Source of the DNA: Opisthorchis felineus
Taxonomy: Eukaryota > Platyhelminthes > Trematoda > Opisthorchiida > Opisthorchiidae
Assembly: GCA_004794785.1 (NCBI GenBank)
Contig: SJOL01010112.1
Coordinates: 1,009,802-1,073,801, forward strand
DNA length: 64,000 nt
Direction of reading: 5' to 3'
Both the position numbers and the translations under genes were made by a program. The notes under the pieces were generated by a model that was not told the origin of the DNA, did not search any database, and was given only the letters and a program-made list of their open reading frames with translations. Of this stretch, positions 48,601 through 60,420 are shown in pieces. Within the stretch, counting starts at the first letter, position 1; each line of letters opens with the position of its first letter.

Positions 48601-48829
48601 GTACGTGTAAATTGGGGTAACTTGTATTTTAATGCGTTTCATAAGAGAGATCTTTGTCCAGGGTGGCAGTCAACATGGGAATAAAAGATATCAGTTGAAG
48701 GATAAGTTTCTTTGTTTACAGTTGAGAGCGTCAGTGTGACGCTATCGATTAGGCTCTTACTGAAGCCAACACAAATATGAGCAGGTTTGTTCCAGCCGTA
48801 ACGTGAACATGCGGTAAAGTAACTATATC

Positions 48830-49130
48830 CGTTTGCTGTAGTACTGAATACTCTGTTTCTTTTGACATACTGAAATCGCTATACACATGGTTTAGCACTC
48901 AACGAATCATTTTGAAGAAAAGCTTTTTAGGGTATTGCTGTGACTTTCGAAATATATATATATATATATGCCTCGGTCAAAACGGAAAATTGCTGTAAGA
49001 GATTATAAGTTTATTTGCCGTAGTACTCAGCACCCTGCTACATTTGACATACTTCAGTTGGTAGGGTGATTGTTGGTTCTTCGAGAAACATTTTCAAGAA
49101 GAATGATTACTGTGTGCAGAATGGTATTTA
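48830..49130. repeat. Small diverged tandem duplication
   Basis: ttgctgtagtactgaatactctgtttcttttgacatactga-like sequence near 48832 recurs near 49014 (ttgccgtagtactcagcacc, ttgacatact), about 182 bp apart, with a TA repeat between the copies. Confidence 0.5.
48951..48969. repeat. (AT)n microsatellite
   Basis: An uninterrupted AT dinucleotide run of about nine units. Confidence 0.9.
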
Positions 49131-49139
49131 TTCATTTTC

Positions 49140-50200
49140 CAATTCAATTTTTCAAAAATTATTAGGTCATCCAGATAAATGCAACTAGTGGAGTTAGCAA
49201 ACAACTCACTGTCAGCATAGCAACAAAATGCCTGTTAAATATCCGTTTCTTCCTTGTTTGTTGCACTGCCAATGAAAGACGGACCCATGAGTTGAAACCA
49301 CTGGTTTTTGTAGTAACAAAGAGATGTTAATCATACCGGTAAACTCTGTTTGGATGGAAAATCTGTCAAACACAACCAACATCTTCACTGCAGTCTTATT
49401 TCGATAGACTGGAGTGAATTTATACGTATTTTATTCCAGTTTAACAACGAGTTTGTTTCTTCTTGGGACAACGTCTCTGGTTAGCATATACTGATGTTTG
49501 CGGCAGAACGTGGTAAACTCCATCAGTTGTTTGCTAAACCAAGCAGACGGTACACAGACATTGTACGCCAGGATCAAACATTATGACAAAATTGTTTTAC
49601 TGAAGTCGTCCAATCTTTGTTGCACAGTCTTTGACAAAAACTTAATCATAAGTGAATGCACATAGTAAAAATTACCCTATGCCACACTGCTCTGGTTTAA
49701 TTTAGTAATTGATTCCCTGCATTGCTTGACTAAATAGTTCTCATTCAAACTTTGTGAAGAGTGGTACAAGGGTGAGCTGTATTGTTGGGTGAAATGTTTA
49801 TCCAAGAAGCTTCCATATAGACTTGGAGGCATCTGCCTATTTATCGTTCATATTTTGGTTGAACGAATATATCAACTGTGCCAATGTAACACCACTGAAC
49901 ACTGCCTAGTTAACAGGTGATTCGGTTTACTTATGCCTCTATTTAGCGGTGGTTTTTTGCAAACTGATCTGCAGTGACATAAGCTGAAATACCTTAGGGC
50001 TTTTATGACCAGTTGCGTAGATTTACACCTTAAATTAGTTGGGTAGCTAGCTACTATTTCGTGGTACAAATAAAGCATAAATTGTGTAACTGCTGAAAAA
50101 ACGTCTACAAAAATTAGCCAATCAAGCAGAGAAACATAATCCTCGCCTATATAAGGTGCACGTAAAAATAAGATTGTGATATATAATTTTGTCATTGCAG
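49140..50200. other. Intron-like stretch, nothing recognised
   Basis: About 1 kb without convincing splice-bounded readings. The minus-strand 107-codon frame at 49872-50195 has no recognisable domain. Confidence 0.4.
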
Positions 50201-50233
50201 AATTTATCGAAGACCATGGGATGAGTAATTCTG
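50201..50233 (+). CDS. Penultimate exon candidate (33 bp, phase 1)
   Basis: Very good acceptor (atataattttgtcattgcag). Encodes FIEDHGMSNS after a split codon and ends in G before GTTAAA. An alternative donor GTAATT would shorten it to 24 bp, still in frame. Both options are symmetric. It precedes the terminal exon at 50676 by 442 bp. Confidence 0.45.
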
Positions 50234-50439
50234 GTTAAACGCAGAATCAGATTTTGAGGATAACGTTTTTTATCGTTTGGTGGAACATACTACTAAAATC
50301 CTCCACAAATCTGGCTCTAGAAACGCTGAGTTGAAGCATTTGAGGTTGGTCAGGGTGGGCTGTCACAATTTGAGTACAGTCGATAGTTAGAACGCCTGAT
50401 TGACGACGCCCTGTTGGGTCTTGTGAAAGTTTTGTCTTA

Positions 50440-50560
50440 TTGGTCTTCAGAATCTGAGTGTAGGTAAATTAAATGTCGCAATCGGCTGGAGAGATTCCAC
50501 TTGGGCCTCAATAACTATAGACTCTGTCCAGTAATTTGCTCAAGCCAAATAACTACTAAC
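50440..50560. repeat. Short dispersed repeat (partner 61950-62070)
   Basis: cggctggagagattccacttgggcctca here matches ccgctggagagactcatcttgggcctca at about 61983. Both keep an open plus frame with LGLNNYR or LGLTNFR and CPVIC or SPVLC. It lies in the intron before the terminal exon, so the second copy may mark the start of another cluster unit at the right edge. Confidence 0.6.
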
Positions 50561-50675
50561 AAATGGGGTAATGCCTTACGGAAAGATTATTTTGATCATT
50601 CTTTTTCTCAACACTTTTTTTCATTATGTAGCATTTTTCTTTCTGGGATAATTTGCCACATTTTGCACGCACAAG

Positions 50676-50842
50676 GTAGACCGAAAAATGCTGAAATCAC
50701 GCCTTATTCAAACGAGTCATTTGATTTGCAAGAAAGTAAACCTCCATTTCTGAAGCACACGATAAATCTGTCAATAGGGCCACGTATTTTTGAAGAGATC
50801 AGCCCTATCCATCGAACAGGTTTAAAGATATCCAAGGAATAA
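50676..50842 (+). CDS. Terminal exon, copy A'
   Basis: Acceptor ttttgcacgcacaag. In phase 1 the first codon is completed as glycine (G-GT), then RPKNAEITPYSNESF and on to a TAA at 50840-50842, about 55 residues. The stop is conserved in block A (280-282). The sequence is hydrophilic, with no cysteine. The open frame continues upstream through the pyrimidine tract, where it gives a false hydrophobic run (FFSLCSIFL). It follows the 50201 exon in phase. Confidence 0.55.
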
Positions 50843-51096
50843 TATATGCTCCAGGGGAGAAAAAGGCAAATTTCTGAATTCCAAGAACTTCTTGATAATC
50901 ACAATCCTTGTGTTAAACGCTGGTAGTGCGTACAATGGCTCTTCACGACTAAGGCAAATGCCTGTGATAATCCGCGCAGTTAGCCAACGGGTAAGCATAC
51001 GTCTGCTCGGTTATCTTAATTCCTCTGAAAGGACGGCTTTGCTTCCGGCGGAGAATCGTGAATAGATACAACGTAAAACATTTCATTGTCTTCCTA

Positions 51097-51102
51097 AATA
51101 AA
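51097..51102 (+). terminator. AATAAA poly(A) signal after the A' terminal exon
   Basis: Canonical hexamer 255 bp after the stop at 50842, a plausible 3' UTR length. The matching place in A (ttcttgatatttag) has no AATAAA. Confidence 0.4.
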
Positions 51103-51720
51103 GTGACCTGCGATTCAAATGATTTGTTCTGCCTGAACGGCCTCATTCGAACGCTTATCACGACGAAATGTAACTCTATGGCTGTGCGTGAGCGAAAATT
51201 ATATACAACGAAATGGTGACGTGTAAAACGATAAATAAGTTGCCGGTGGTATGAGATGTTTTGGCTGTTTTTGACTGCTGATTGCCTAACTAAAAGTAAC
51301 GGAGGCAACCAACGTTGGGCATATGTAAAATTCATGTAGGAGATACCCAGCACCCGATTTGAACAAACCGCGACAGGATAGTAAATATAATTTAGTTTTC
51401 CTGTCCGGGTGCTGGGAGAATATGGCGCAGAGAGTTAAAAATATTTTTGTATGCTAGAACGTTTTTGTTAATGTATGTTACCACACAGACACCTTGCGAA
51501 GGTGTGTCTTATATCTAGGTGTCTGTTGCCAGTAGCACCTTCCCATAGGCCTTGACGCAACTCGAACCAGGGCCGCATACGGTTCCCAAAGTATATCGGG
51601 TCAAAATAAACCTTTACCTGTTGACCAATTCAATTAAACAAGCTGCTTTGCAAAAAGACATTTTCCGAAAACATAAAAAAGACTACCATTTTCTGGACAA
51701 TTTCGTTCAATATTTTTTAG

Positions 51721-51741
51721 CTAAACGTTGTTTAAACGGTC
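51721..51741 (+). CDS. Micro-exon 1 of block A' (21 bp, phase 1)
   Basis: Acceptor ttcaatattttttag, donor gtgaga. Encodes KRCLNG. Partner of 1123-1143, with the same length and splice layout. Confidence 0.6.
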
Positions 51742-52278
51742 GTGAGAACACTTGATTAGATGCAAATCTCCACTTTCTAATCTTGGCACATTTCACCATT
51801 TTGATAATTACCCGCCACAGTGGAATGCAAGGCCACGCGTCTCAGATGTGGAGTTCAAACGTTTAGTCTGCCTTATTCCTTGGATAAATCCAAACAACAA
51901 GGAAAATATCTTCAAAGTGCAATTTGTATGGATTAACTTTACATATATCTATGGTGTAAAAATTTTGACCAGTACCAAAGATTCGATAATCTTCGTTTTA
52001 GACAGAAGCTTCTCTATTTATTTAACCAAAGCAGCCCAAAAAACATTACACATGAGAATAGAAACCCGGTATTTTGGGATGGTAAACCCAGGATTTGGCG
52101 CAACGTGGCACTTCGTGGAACACGTCCGTTAAGTTTGTATATTTATATTCAAAGGCGATGCTTGCAGTGAACACCGTAAGCACAAACTTTGTAGATGAAA
52201 TGCTTTCATTATTTTGCAGTGTAGAGAATTATCCCAATCGTCTAATTCCCTAAAATGTCTGACAATCTTTGCAGAAAG

Positions 52279-52299
52279 TAAAGGAAGAGATAAATTTGA
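52279..52299 (+). CDS. Micro-exon 2 of block A' (21 bp, phase 1)
   Basis: Encodes KEEINL. Donor gtacgt. Partner of 1660-1680 (KEEIKL). The stronger acceptor at 52274 (tctttgcag) would give 25 bp and break frame, so the AG at 52278 is preferred. Confidence 0.5.
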
Positions 52300-52910
52300 G
52301 TACGTTTTCAACTTATTTTAGTCCAACATAACTCCGCGTGAGGGAACGGTGGATCTCTGGTTGTTTTGGCATTGGACCAAAGGGCAATAATAGGGAGGAA
52401 GAATTAATGTACTCATCATTAGAACTAAAAAAATAAAGGCGTACTATGTGGTCATTCTGTAACCAAAATAAAAATGAACATGAACGCCGGGTTATAGGCT
52501 CGGTTGTATCCAAGTTTTTCTCTCTCTCAAGGTTAATTGCTTAAGTAACCCGCATGCTTTGCGTTGGAGACAACTGGATTTATGGGCCGGGATTTCGTAT
52601 ATTAAAAGACACGATTTGGATATCGTACTATTTGTGTTCTCCAAGAGTGTGAACCAGACAGTCCGAAGCTTAAACTTGTAAACTATTTGCAATATTCAAT
52701 CACGAGGGCTTTCTGACCTCATGTCAGTGAAACCAGCGTCATTAGTTCAGAGCACGATGATTACAAATGTTAGAAGAATAACCCGGGGAAATTCTCACTG
52801 GGTATCTTCTTGCTAGTAGTCTGTAACTGTGTGCAAATGAAGTTACTGTTTATAAACTAAGTGGTTTGAAAGAGCCGGAAAATTTTGCTAAACAACTCCT
52901 AATTTTGCAG

Positions 52911-52934
52911 AAGCCAATAGTGTTAAGCAGGAGG
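52911..52934 (+). CDS. Micro-exon 3 of block A' (24 bp) with a GC donor
   Basis: Strong acceptor (cctaattttgcag). Encodes ANSVKQE. Partner of 2189-2212. The donor position reads GCAGTT instead of GTACGT, probably too weak to use. Because the exon is symmetric, its loss would not shift the frame. Confidence 0.45.
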
Positions 52935-53033
52935 GCAGTTATTTTAAAGTGCACAGACAGATGTCTGCAACAATAAATGCCACTTACTAATTCATGTGCT
53001 TTGACATGCTTCCATCCGGGATGACCATTTCAG

Positions 53034-53054
53034 CGTACCGGTATTTGCAGAAAG
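53034..53054 (+). CDS. Micro-exon 4 of block A' (21 bp, phase 1)
   Basis: Acceptor gaccatttcag, donor gtaggc. Encodes YRYLQK; partner of 2314-2334 (YPFLQK). The last two codons, final G and AAAGGTA border are identical. Confidence 0.6.
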
Positions 53055-55294
53055 GTAGGCGTTTTTATTAGCAAAGCAACAGATCTTATGGGACATCTGC
53101 TGCACAAAAGAAATTTCAAGGACGGTTGGTGACCCGTATTGCAGGTGAGACCGGCTGCAGTCGATAAACTTCAGAGATGAAACCTTAAGTGGCATATTCT
53201 CCCAAGCCATCAATGTCAACAAAAATGAATAAGGATCCGGGCTTTCCAAATGCGTAAAATTATTTTTGGTCCCTGCTGTAACCACCTAGGAAGAAGCGTG
53301 GTTTTATTATTACACAGAAGCATGTTTTATTACCCTCTTGACTATGTTCTTTTCTGTTTGCCATGCACACTTTTGTAGGCGACAGATTCACTACAACTTG
53401 GGTACGCCGTAATCCGATACACGATATGTAACGAGTGTCATTTCACATGTTGTTTTGCTTAGAAACGTAAAATGCGTGATTACGCAGTGGTCTGATTTAA
53501 AACTGTTTGGATCTAGCTGATGAAGCAGATTTATGTCATGTATTTCCCTTTTCCAATTCCCAACTCGTTGACATACGAACTTTCGTTAACAGCGGAACAC
53601 GTCAAATATATATTCATCACGGTAAATTTTAGGACACAGTTTGAACTGCATCTATCTTGCAAGGGTTTTTTCTATTCGTGAACTTTTGCTACAGTCATTC
53701 TAGTATTTTGGGAGTGCTGATAGTAGAAACTTAGACACTTTGTTCTCGGATCCTTCATGGTTGAAGTTATTCCAAAATGCGTGATTTCTCACCCCGTGCC
53801 TTAAAGTTTGTTACAGTAACTTAGGCATTATTAGACGAACAGCTTCAACTTGCAGAACCATTTTCCCTCGGAAATCCCCTCAAATTTAAAACTGTTACAA
53901 GTGAAAAACATTGGCTCCTGGGCTATTCCAAGAATTTAGTATGGGACCATAAAACATTGAAACAAACAAGAAGCCTCTGAAAGTCGCTTGGTCAGCAGAG
54001 AAAACGAGGGAACCATAGGATCAAGTTTTAACGAGTGGGGCATTGTGTCAATAAACCTATTTTCAAAATGGCCACTAAAAAAGACTAGATACGACAGTCA
54101 AAAGTAATTTTAGGAGGAGAGTTTAGTATTTCCTCGAAGTTGAAGCCAAATATTGCACTGGACCAACAGTTATTGCGGTAAAAAATTGGCCGTTTTTCCC
54201 AAAATTATTGTTGAATCTCTTCAAATGAAACTCTCAAATCAACCAAAAACAGGAACACAGACTGAATCTTGTAGTTAATGATAGATATCACTCAGCACCC
54301 GTCTTGAGAAATTGTGGAGAGCTGTTTCATTCTGTGAATATTCCCGGGATGTCGGTTATGTTACTTATTCTCGGTTTAAATCTTTCATCAAATTTTGTCT
54401 GGCAAATCAGACTCGTACAGTAATGTCGCATCTGTGGGATGCTTTTCGGCGCTTTGATGACAGCATTGTTCTGGAGGTGTGGCCGGTAGAAATGTGATGA
54501 AATTTCAATGGTTGACCAGAATATATATAAATATTCGGATAGGCTAGTGCTACTGGATAGAATATACGCTATGCACATGACTGAGTAAAGAAAGTTCTTT
54601 TGTGTAATAATTAAATCAGTTATCTGAAATAGTTCAAACGGCGCTTTAACTAAAAAAAGACAAGATTAGTTAGTAGGAAAAAACGAAAGAAAATCTGAGT
54701 AATCTCGAACCGGAATAAGAATCAGCGGCTGCAACTTGTGGCAAATAAAATCTACTAAATGTTGCTACTGCGCAAAGCCGTTATTTAATTAGAAATTTTC
54801 CTTTTTACTACATGCCCTAGGCTCTTTGGAGCGTCACTGGTGTAAAACAGCTCACAATCTTTTTTTCTTACCTTTTTCATGATAAGCAATATTTGGCCAC
54901 TACTAGTGTCTCCTCTCAAACCACCGCGTTTCAGATGAAAAGACGCCAGTATGAAGGCCGAAGTCAGAGGTACTCCTGGGAGGGCCTGGCAAAATGATTT
55001 TATTCCGTGGAATGCTTGTGCTTCACGATACAGAAGAATGCTTTACTTAGATCTATTCACAGAATCCACGTAAAAGCAGGCCGTTAAGACTGCATAGATA
55101 GCAACAATATGTTACTACGCCCTTGCAAGCCTGGTAACTGAATTTATTTGATCATTGCTTGTAACACACAGCGGTATGGTCACTACCAGCAATACCTGAC
55201 CTAGCACGGTGGTCATAGTGCTATGAAATGCATGGCAAATTTTTTTTACCGCGAGTCACGTCCGAATAAAAGTTTTTCTTATTTTTCACAAGAG
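53055..55294. other. Intron-like stretch of block A'
   Basis: Similar in patches to A (4105-6598). The roughly 1.45 kb with A micro-exons 5-7 is missing between about 53340 and 53370. No other exon-like reading seen. Confidence 0.4.
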
Positions 55295-55318
55295 AGAAGA
55301 AAGAGAAAAATATTCCAG
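55295..55318 (+). CDS. Micro-exon 8 of block A' (24 bp, phase 1)
   Basis: Pyrimidine tract cttatttttcac with AG at 55294, donor gtctgt. Encodes KKEKNIP. Partner of 6599-6622 (NKEEDIS). An earlier AG (55292) would give 26 bp and break frame. Confidence 0.55.
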
Positions 55319-57601
55319 GTCTGTTTAACTTTCATGTTTGCCAGTTATGTGTAAATAAGTGTAGTTTTTAGATCAGCATTTGGGAAATTACCAACGATTC
55401 CTCTCTCAGAGTGATGACTGGTTCATTGTCGGCCGTGAATAATGTGCATAAGTTCGTTCAAATCTTCCTGAATTGTAGGAATTCATCCAACAAAAGAATG
55501 AATATATACTCTGAGCATCTCAGACTTCTAAATTTGTGTGAAAGCATTCCATCTAGTATGCGGAAAATTAACGGTCAGCACAACATTTTGTGATCCCCAT
55601 GTTCTCCATAGCAAACCAACCCGTGACTGAAAAAGAGCAGTTGCAGTGTGAGGACACTACGTAGACTAAGTGTTAGCTGAAAAGAAGAATCAGCCCAGGT
55701 TTGAAACATTTCGAACCCCATTTTTCCAGCTGGATATTTGCGCAAGTCTGCTTGCAAGCCGAAACCTAGCTACTGACTCAAACAAGTTTAGCGGATAAAG
55801 GTTGTCAGATCTTAGCCGTCCAACCAAAAAAAATTCTAAGGGTTAATAAGCCTGTAGATTGCGACGGTTTTCTGATAACAAACCATGAACATAAAAAAAA
55901 TCAAATTTATTCTAGTTCATTTTGGTAGTTACTGAACACCAGTCAGACGCTTCTTCGATCAAGAAACATATCATCCTGTTGAGATGCACCTAATAGCCAG
56001 TTAACATCTTGGCTTGCTTAGTTTTTTGAAAAACAAATCCAAAGAAGTCCACAGTTTTCACAGTTTGTCTTAACTTTTGCAAAAGCTGGCAGTACGGTTT
56101 TCACTTGCTGTAGCTGAATTAACAAATATCCCAAAGTGGGTTTACTGCGTCACTTTAACCCTCACCTAGTGCTCATGTTCAAAGTGACCATTTAGACGTC
56201 TCCTCGGTTTTGTCGATACCCTGACATATTGCTCCTTTCCAAAGTAACAATTTAGACGTCTCCTCTGTTTTGTCGATATACCTTTCGTATAAACCCCGCA
56301 AATACATACAAGAGGGGCATGAAGATATGCCAATCATTTGTTCACTCCTCGACTAAAACCTTTAGTATTTGCTGGAGATGAAAGGGATGTCAGTTTAAAC
56401 AGGTTATTAGCATTAAGTTATGAATCACTGCAGCATTTCGGCACCAGAAACACCGAGGTCATGGTCACTGAAATTTTTAAGCTATTACTGGAATCCATCA
56501 GCATTTTTTACCAGTAGCCAACCTCGTTATGTGTGGTCTAATGTTCGTACTACGTCTGCAGCTATACATAAAATGCGGCTTTATGTCAGCCATCCCTATG
56601 CAAACCCCCTACATCTTTAAAGATTGAAGAGTTATCTGAAACTGCAAAATGTTCTCGTTTTCTTAGCGTGTGTTAAGACGTGCTGTACATTAGCTTTCAC
56701 AGATTAGATTTAAAAAGATATTTAGAATATTACAGCTACTTTCAAATGAATAGAACGTTTGTTTAGCATTCTCGCCGGTTTTATCTCTTTTCGAGAACAC
56801 CTGGTAGCTTTACAAAATTTTCCAATCTTACTTCATAGTTGGGCGTTAAGTTGGATCATGTGGATAAGAGGGCAATCTGTGGTCTTCGGGAGTTGTTGAG
56901 CGGAAGCTACACTGGGTATGGTTTTAAATAAGTCAACCATAATATGGTCGAATCATCAATGAGGTATCCAGGACTTTTGATAACCTTCAAATTGGTGAAG
57001 CCCAAAGGGCCTAAGAAAATTGACATAATGAGAACGGGCAAAATCTGAGAAAACGTTTCCAGTCTAAAATGCGTCAAACGGGTGTTTGAAGCCCATGGAT
57101 AGCAAAAGCTTGCATAAATATTTACGCTGGAATGTGTAAGAAGATGGATTTGAAAACGCCGTCTGATTAATGCGGTATTCACGTGCTTGCTCGATTGATC
57201 CCGAAACAAAACACATTCGAAGTGAACGGAGGTGGACTAAACCAGTGGTTTGATTTAAGGATATGATACTAAACGTGATTCCAAGGGCAACAGAGTGCAT
57301 CTCACAGAAAGTTTGTCAGCCGGATACTTCTGTATGACATGAACCATACCAGCTCAGGCGTACACGGAGGTTTAGGAACATGTGACTAACCCTATAACGT
57401 TTGTGCTGCAACACCTAGAACAGGCGTGTATTTGGATTATCATGAAAAATCATTGCGTTTTCTCGAGGAAACTGTTTAACTTATGTTACACATTTCCATT
57501 ACTACGTGCGAGTTCACAAAGTTTACGCGGAAAAGGTTTCCTCAGACAACGTACTGTATACACGTCCAGGTTCTGTGAAACTTGTCACTTTCTTCATCCA
57601 G
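55319..57601. other. Intron-like stretch of block A'
   Basis: Patchy similarity to A. Contains the possible 9 bp exon at 55858-55866 (after cctgtag) and the 60 bp tandem duplication at 56161. Nothing else supported. Confidence 0.4.
56161..56280. repeat. 60 bp tandem duplication
   Basis: Two 60 bp units, 56161-56220 and 56221-56280, share gctc, aaagt, tttagacgtctcctc and gttttgtcgat. Absent from block A as a doubled form. Confidence 0.85.
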
Positions 57602-57622
57602 CAATTAACTTACTTGCCCAGG
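57602..57622 (+). CDS. Micro-exon 9 of block A' (21 bp, phase 1)
   Basis: Strong acceptor (cactttcttcatccag), donor gtaagtgc. Encodes INLLAQ. Partner of 10580-10600 (IDLVAD). A further 12 bp reading at 58033-58044 (gctctag ... gtaagc, residues LVA) is possible but unmatched in A. Confidence 0.65.
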
Positions 57623-58810
57623 GTAAGTGCAAATTGCGGCAACTCCAAGTGTCTACCTTGCGTCCGGCGACGTGAAATCTGAAATTCCATGAATTGTGTA
57701 GATGGTTCAATGAGTACTTCCATCGCCCACATTTCGTTGCTAACTGCACTCATTGTAAAAATTATGCCTAACGGCCGAGAGCGGGAAGTATTCACGAAAA
57801 TATATTAGATTGTGAATTACTTCGTGGTATTATAAATGTAGACTTGTTAGTATATTCATTTGCGTTTTGAAGAACTAAATGCTGAAAATCAAATATGTTG
57901 AAAATGGTTGCAATTTTTCACAAATTTCTTAAAAACTGGAGCAATTTATTAAGAAAAGTATCAGGCGGATGCAGGTGTGGGATAACTTGACACAGGGAAA
58001 TGTTTTGCTTAAACGGGTACCTCATGCTCTAGGCCTGGTGGCAAGTAAGCGCGAGGAATGAAGATCGGATTCCTTGTTACGAATGAAAACGTAAGTAGAA
58101 GTGCTTGAGATTCACCCACGTAGAATAGTAACAATGCAGCTGGTTATGTGGTACTATTTTGCACCGATTATTTCACATAATTTTCACTCCTGTGGCCTTG
58201 CGTAACTGTGGTTAACGGGATTAATTAGTGCACATGTGGCTAATTGCAATGATTTCCAAAATTCGTCTGTGCTCTCATGCAGTGTGGGTCAAATTTGGCA
58301 AATATGATGTGCCGATGGTATCGACCAACTGGCCCACAACTCACATGACCATACAAAGCTACCTAATGAGGTTAAACCTTCGTCAACTAGGCAATCGGTT
58401 TTAATTTTGCCAACCCTTATTTCGCCGTACACGCGAAAATCAAATACCAAGTGCTACTAACATGACCAGGCGGTTAAGTCCAACTGGCGTACTCTGTCCC
58501 CGAGGTCTCCTGATTTGTAACTTCATTGAACATTATTTCAACATAAAAATAACTTCAAACTGGTGGATGGAACAACGAGCTTTTTGTTTTTGTTATGCTG
58601 TTTACCCTAATAAGAAACGATCCAAAAATGAATTTATATCGTCCTCTGGTATAGGAATGCAATAATAGGGAGGCGTTTCCTTCAGGCACAGTTTGTGCAT
58701 ACGCACGGAAGCACCGATACTGCGCTCTCATGAGGAAAAGTGGGTTGTGAAATGTTCAATCTAGAAACCACACTCTGCTCATCGAGCGGCATATCATGAT
58801 CGCCGGTAGA

Positions 58811-59005
58811 TTATCCAATAGACCTAAATGGAATTGAAAACAGCTCAGAAGTTGATGACAGCCCAACCACATCCACTGTGTGCAAAAGCATCCGGTGTGA
58901 GTTTTCACCACTTTTACGGTCAGGTACCCGAGCATAGGAGATTCGAGCTTCTAAATATTCCAAGCAAGATAAAGTCGAAAAGTTATTTCTAAAATACTGC
59001 TGCAT
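58811..59005 (-). other. Conserved minus-strand open frame (copy in A')
   Basis: 64 residues, partner of 11529-11711, ending at the same stop. Conserved CLEYL, SG..SH, LHT, LFSIPF and SIG. Confidence 0.3.
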
Positions 59006-59849
59006 TGTGAACCGAACGTTTGAGACAAGAGCAATGGTCTGTCGTCAGAACAAGATGCCAAGCTCTTCTTCGACATTTCGCACCCGCTGTTTTAACCAAA
59101 GGCTCTTACTCAAAGTTCAGCATAGGTTCCCAAATGTCTAAGGATAAAACGCAATTTCTCTTCATTCAATGAGTAAAATTACATTGAAATTCACCTCCAA
59201 GACATGTGTATGTGGACCCTGATGGGTTTCAGGCCGTGGCCGATTAAAGACAATATATACGACCCATGTCGTTACTGCGCTGAAACACCATAAAGTATCA
59301 TTGAGGGAATGTTGACAGGCTGACACCAAAGTGCGGTACGATCTCCTTACTTTGTAAGATTCGTTGCGCCACTTTAAATTGATTGGAGAGATTTTGCGTC
59401 CATTGTTTGCGACTCATAATAGCATTTGTGAAGATCGTTGCCTATTGTGATTCGATGAAGATCAGATTATGCTGAATCAGCCGGTTAGATATCGAAGGAT
59501 TACTGCGCATCCAACACCAGCAATCCCAATGTACGGGGCCACCTGTTCGTACGTAGCAGCCTGGAACTATTTCTCTCTCATTAGACTGATAATACTCAAC
59601 CACGGCGCTACCGATATTTCTTAAACCAAAATGCATCCTGACGAAAGCAGCTGGTAAAACGCGGACCATAAACAACCAATGGTTTTACTTCCACTGTGTT
59701 AAAGCAGTGAATACTGTCACAAGCAAAGCTGCATCCGGGCTCTCTTTAAGCGTATTGAGACTCATTGGAGCGCTACGGATTCTAAAGTCACAAAAGATAA
59801 ACGCTTATACAGAAATTTTCAGAGAAATGGAGGATACCCTAGAAATTTA

Positions 59850-60420
59850 ATCTGGCGGACTCTCAGAAAATCAAATTCGGCCAAAACAACAGCTCAAGGA
59901 GAAGGCAAACGGATCACACTTCCATACATCAGGACTATTTCGGAACTGACCGCACGGTTGCTACAACAGCACAACATAAGTGTCCCACAAGCATGCAAGT
60001 AACCTATGGAAAACACTACCAAAACCAAAGGGACAACTAAACACAGTGTTGAGGACCAACATCGTGAACAAGATTCAGTGCGGAGATTGCGATGAACACT
60101 GAGTGGGACAAACAGGAAGGAAGCTCTCTACCAGAATACATGCAAACAAACTTGCAACAAAGAGGCACGGTAAATTCTTACTTGTCTCTGTGCACGAAGA
60201 TCAAGATAAGCACAAATTCGACTAAAGTACCGTTCACATTTTGGCTCAAGCAAGAATAAAGTAAAAACTGAAATTCATGGAACCATGGTACTCCAGTGAA
60301 AAAGCCATGAACAAGCACATCAAAATTGACCCAGTCTATCGAAAACTGCAAGCAAAAGTACTACGAAACTACAGAACGCCCAGACGGACAAACTAAAACA
60401 AACAAGAACAAAAAACTCGG
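59850..60420 (+). pseudogene. GIY-YIG endonuclease domain of the PLE, broken
   Basis: The plus frame contains the paired-cysteine start of the domain (KIQCGDCDEH) and the following VGQTGRKLSTRI, with a TGA in place of the Tyr before VG. Further on come KRHGKFLLVSVHEDQDKHKF and PWYSSEKAMNKHI, again separated by stops. In this family the domain nicks the target for insertion. At least three in-frame stops, and a frame change upstream, make it inactive. Confidence 0.75.

Larger units (their letters stand above)
50640..59400. repeat. Block A', diverged partner of block A
   Basis: Colinear with 1-12260 over conserved anchors. Shorter by about 3 kb, owing to the two segments missing relative to A. 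Contains the terminal exon and six micro-exons with lengths identical to A. A' has its own extra 165 bp at about 58577-58741, in a stretch where A is continuous (11466-11477). Confidence 0.75.
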
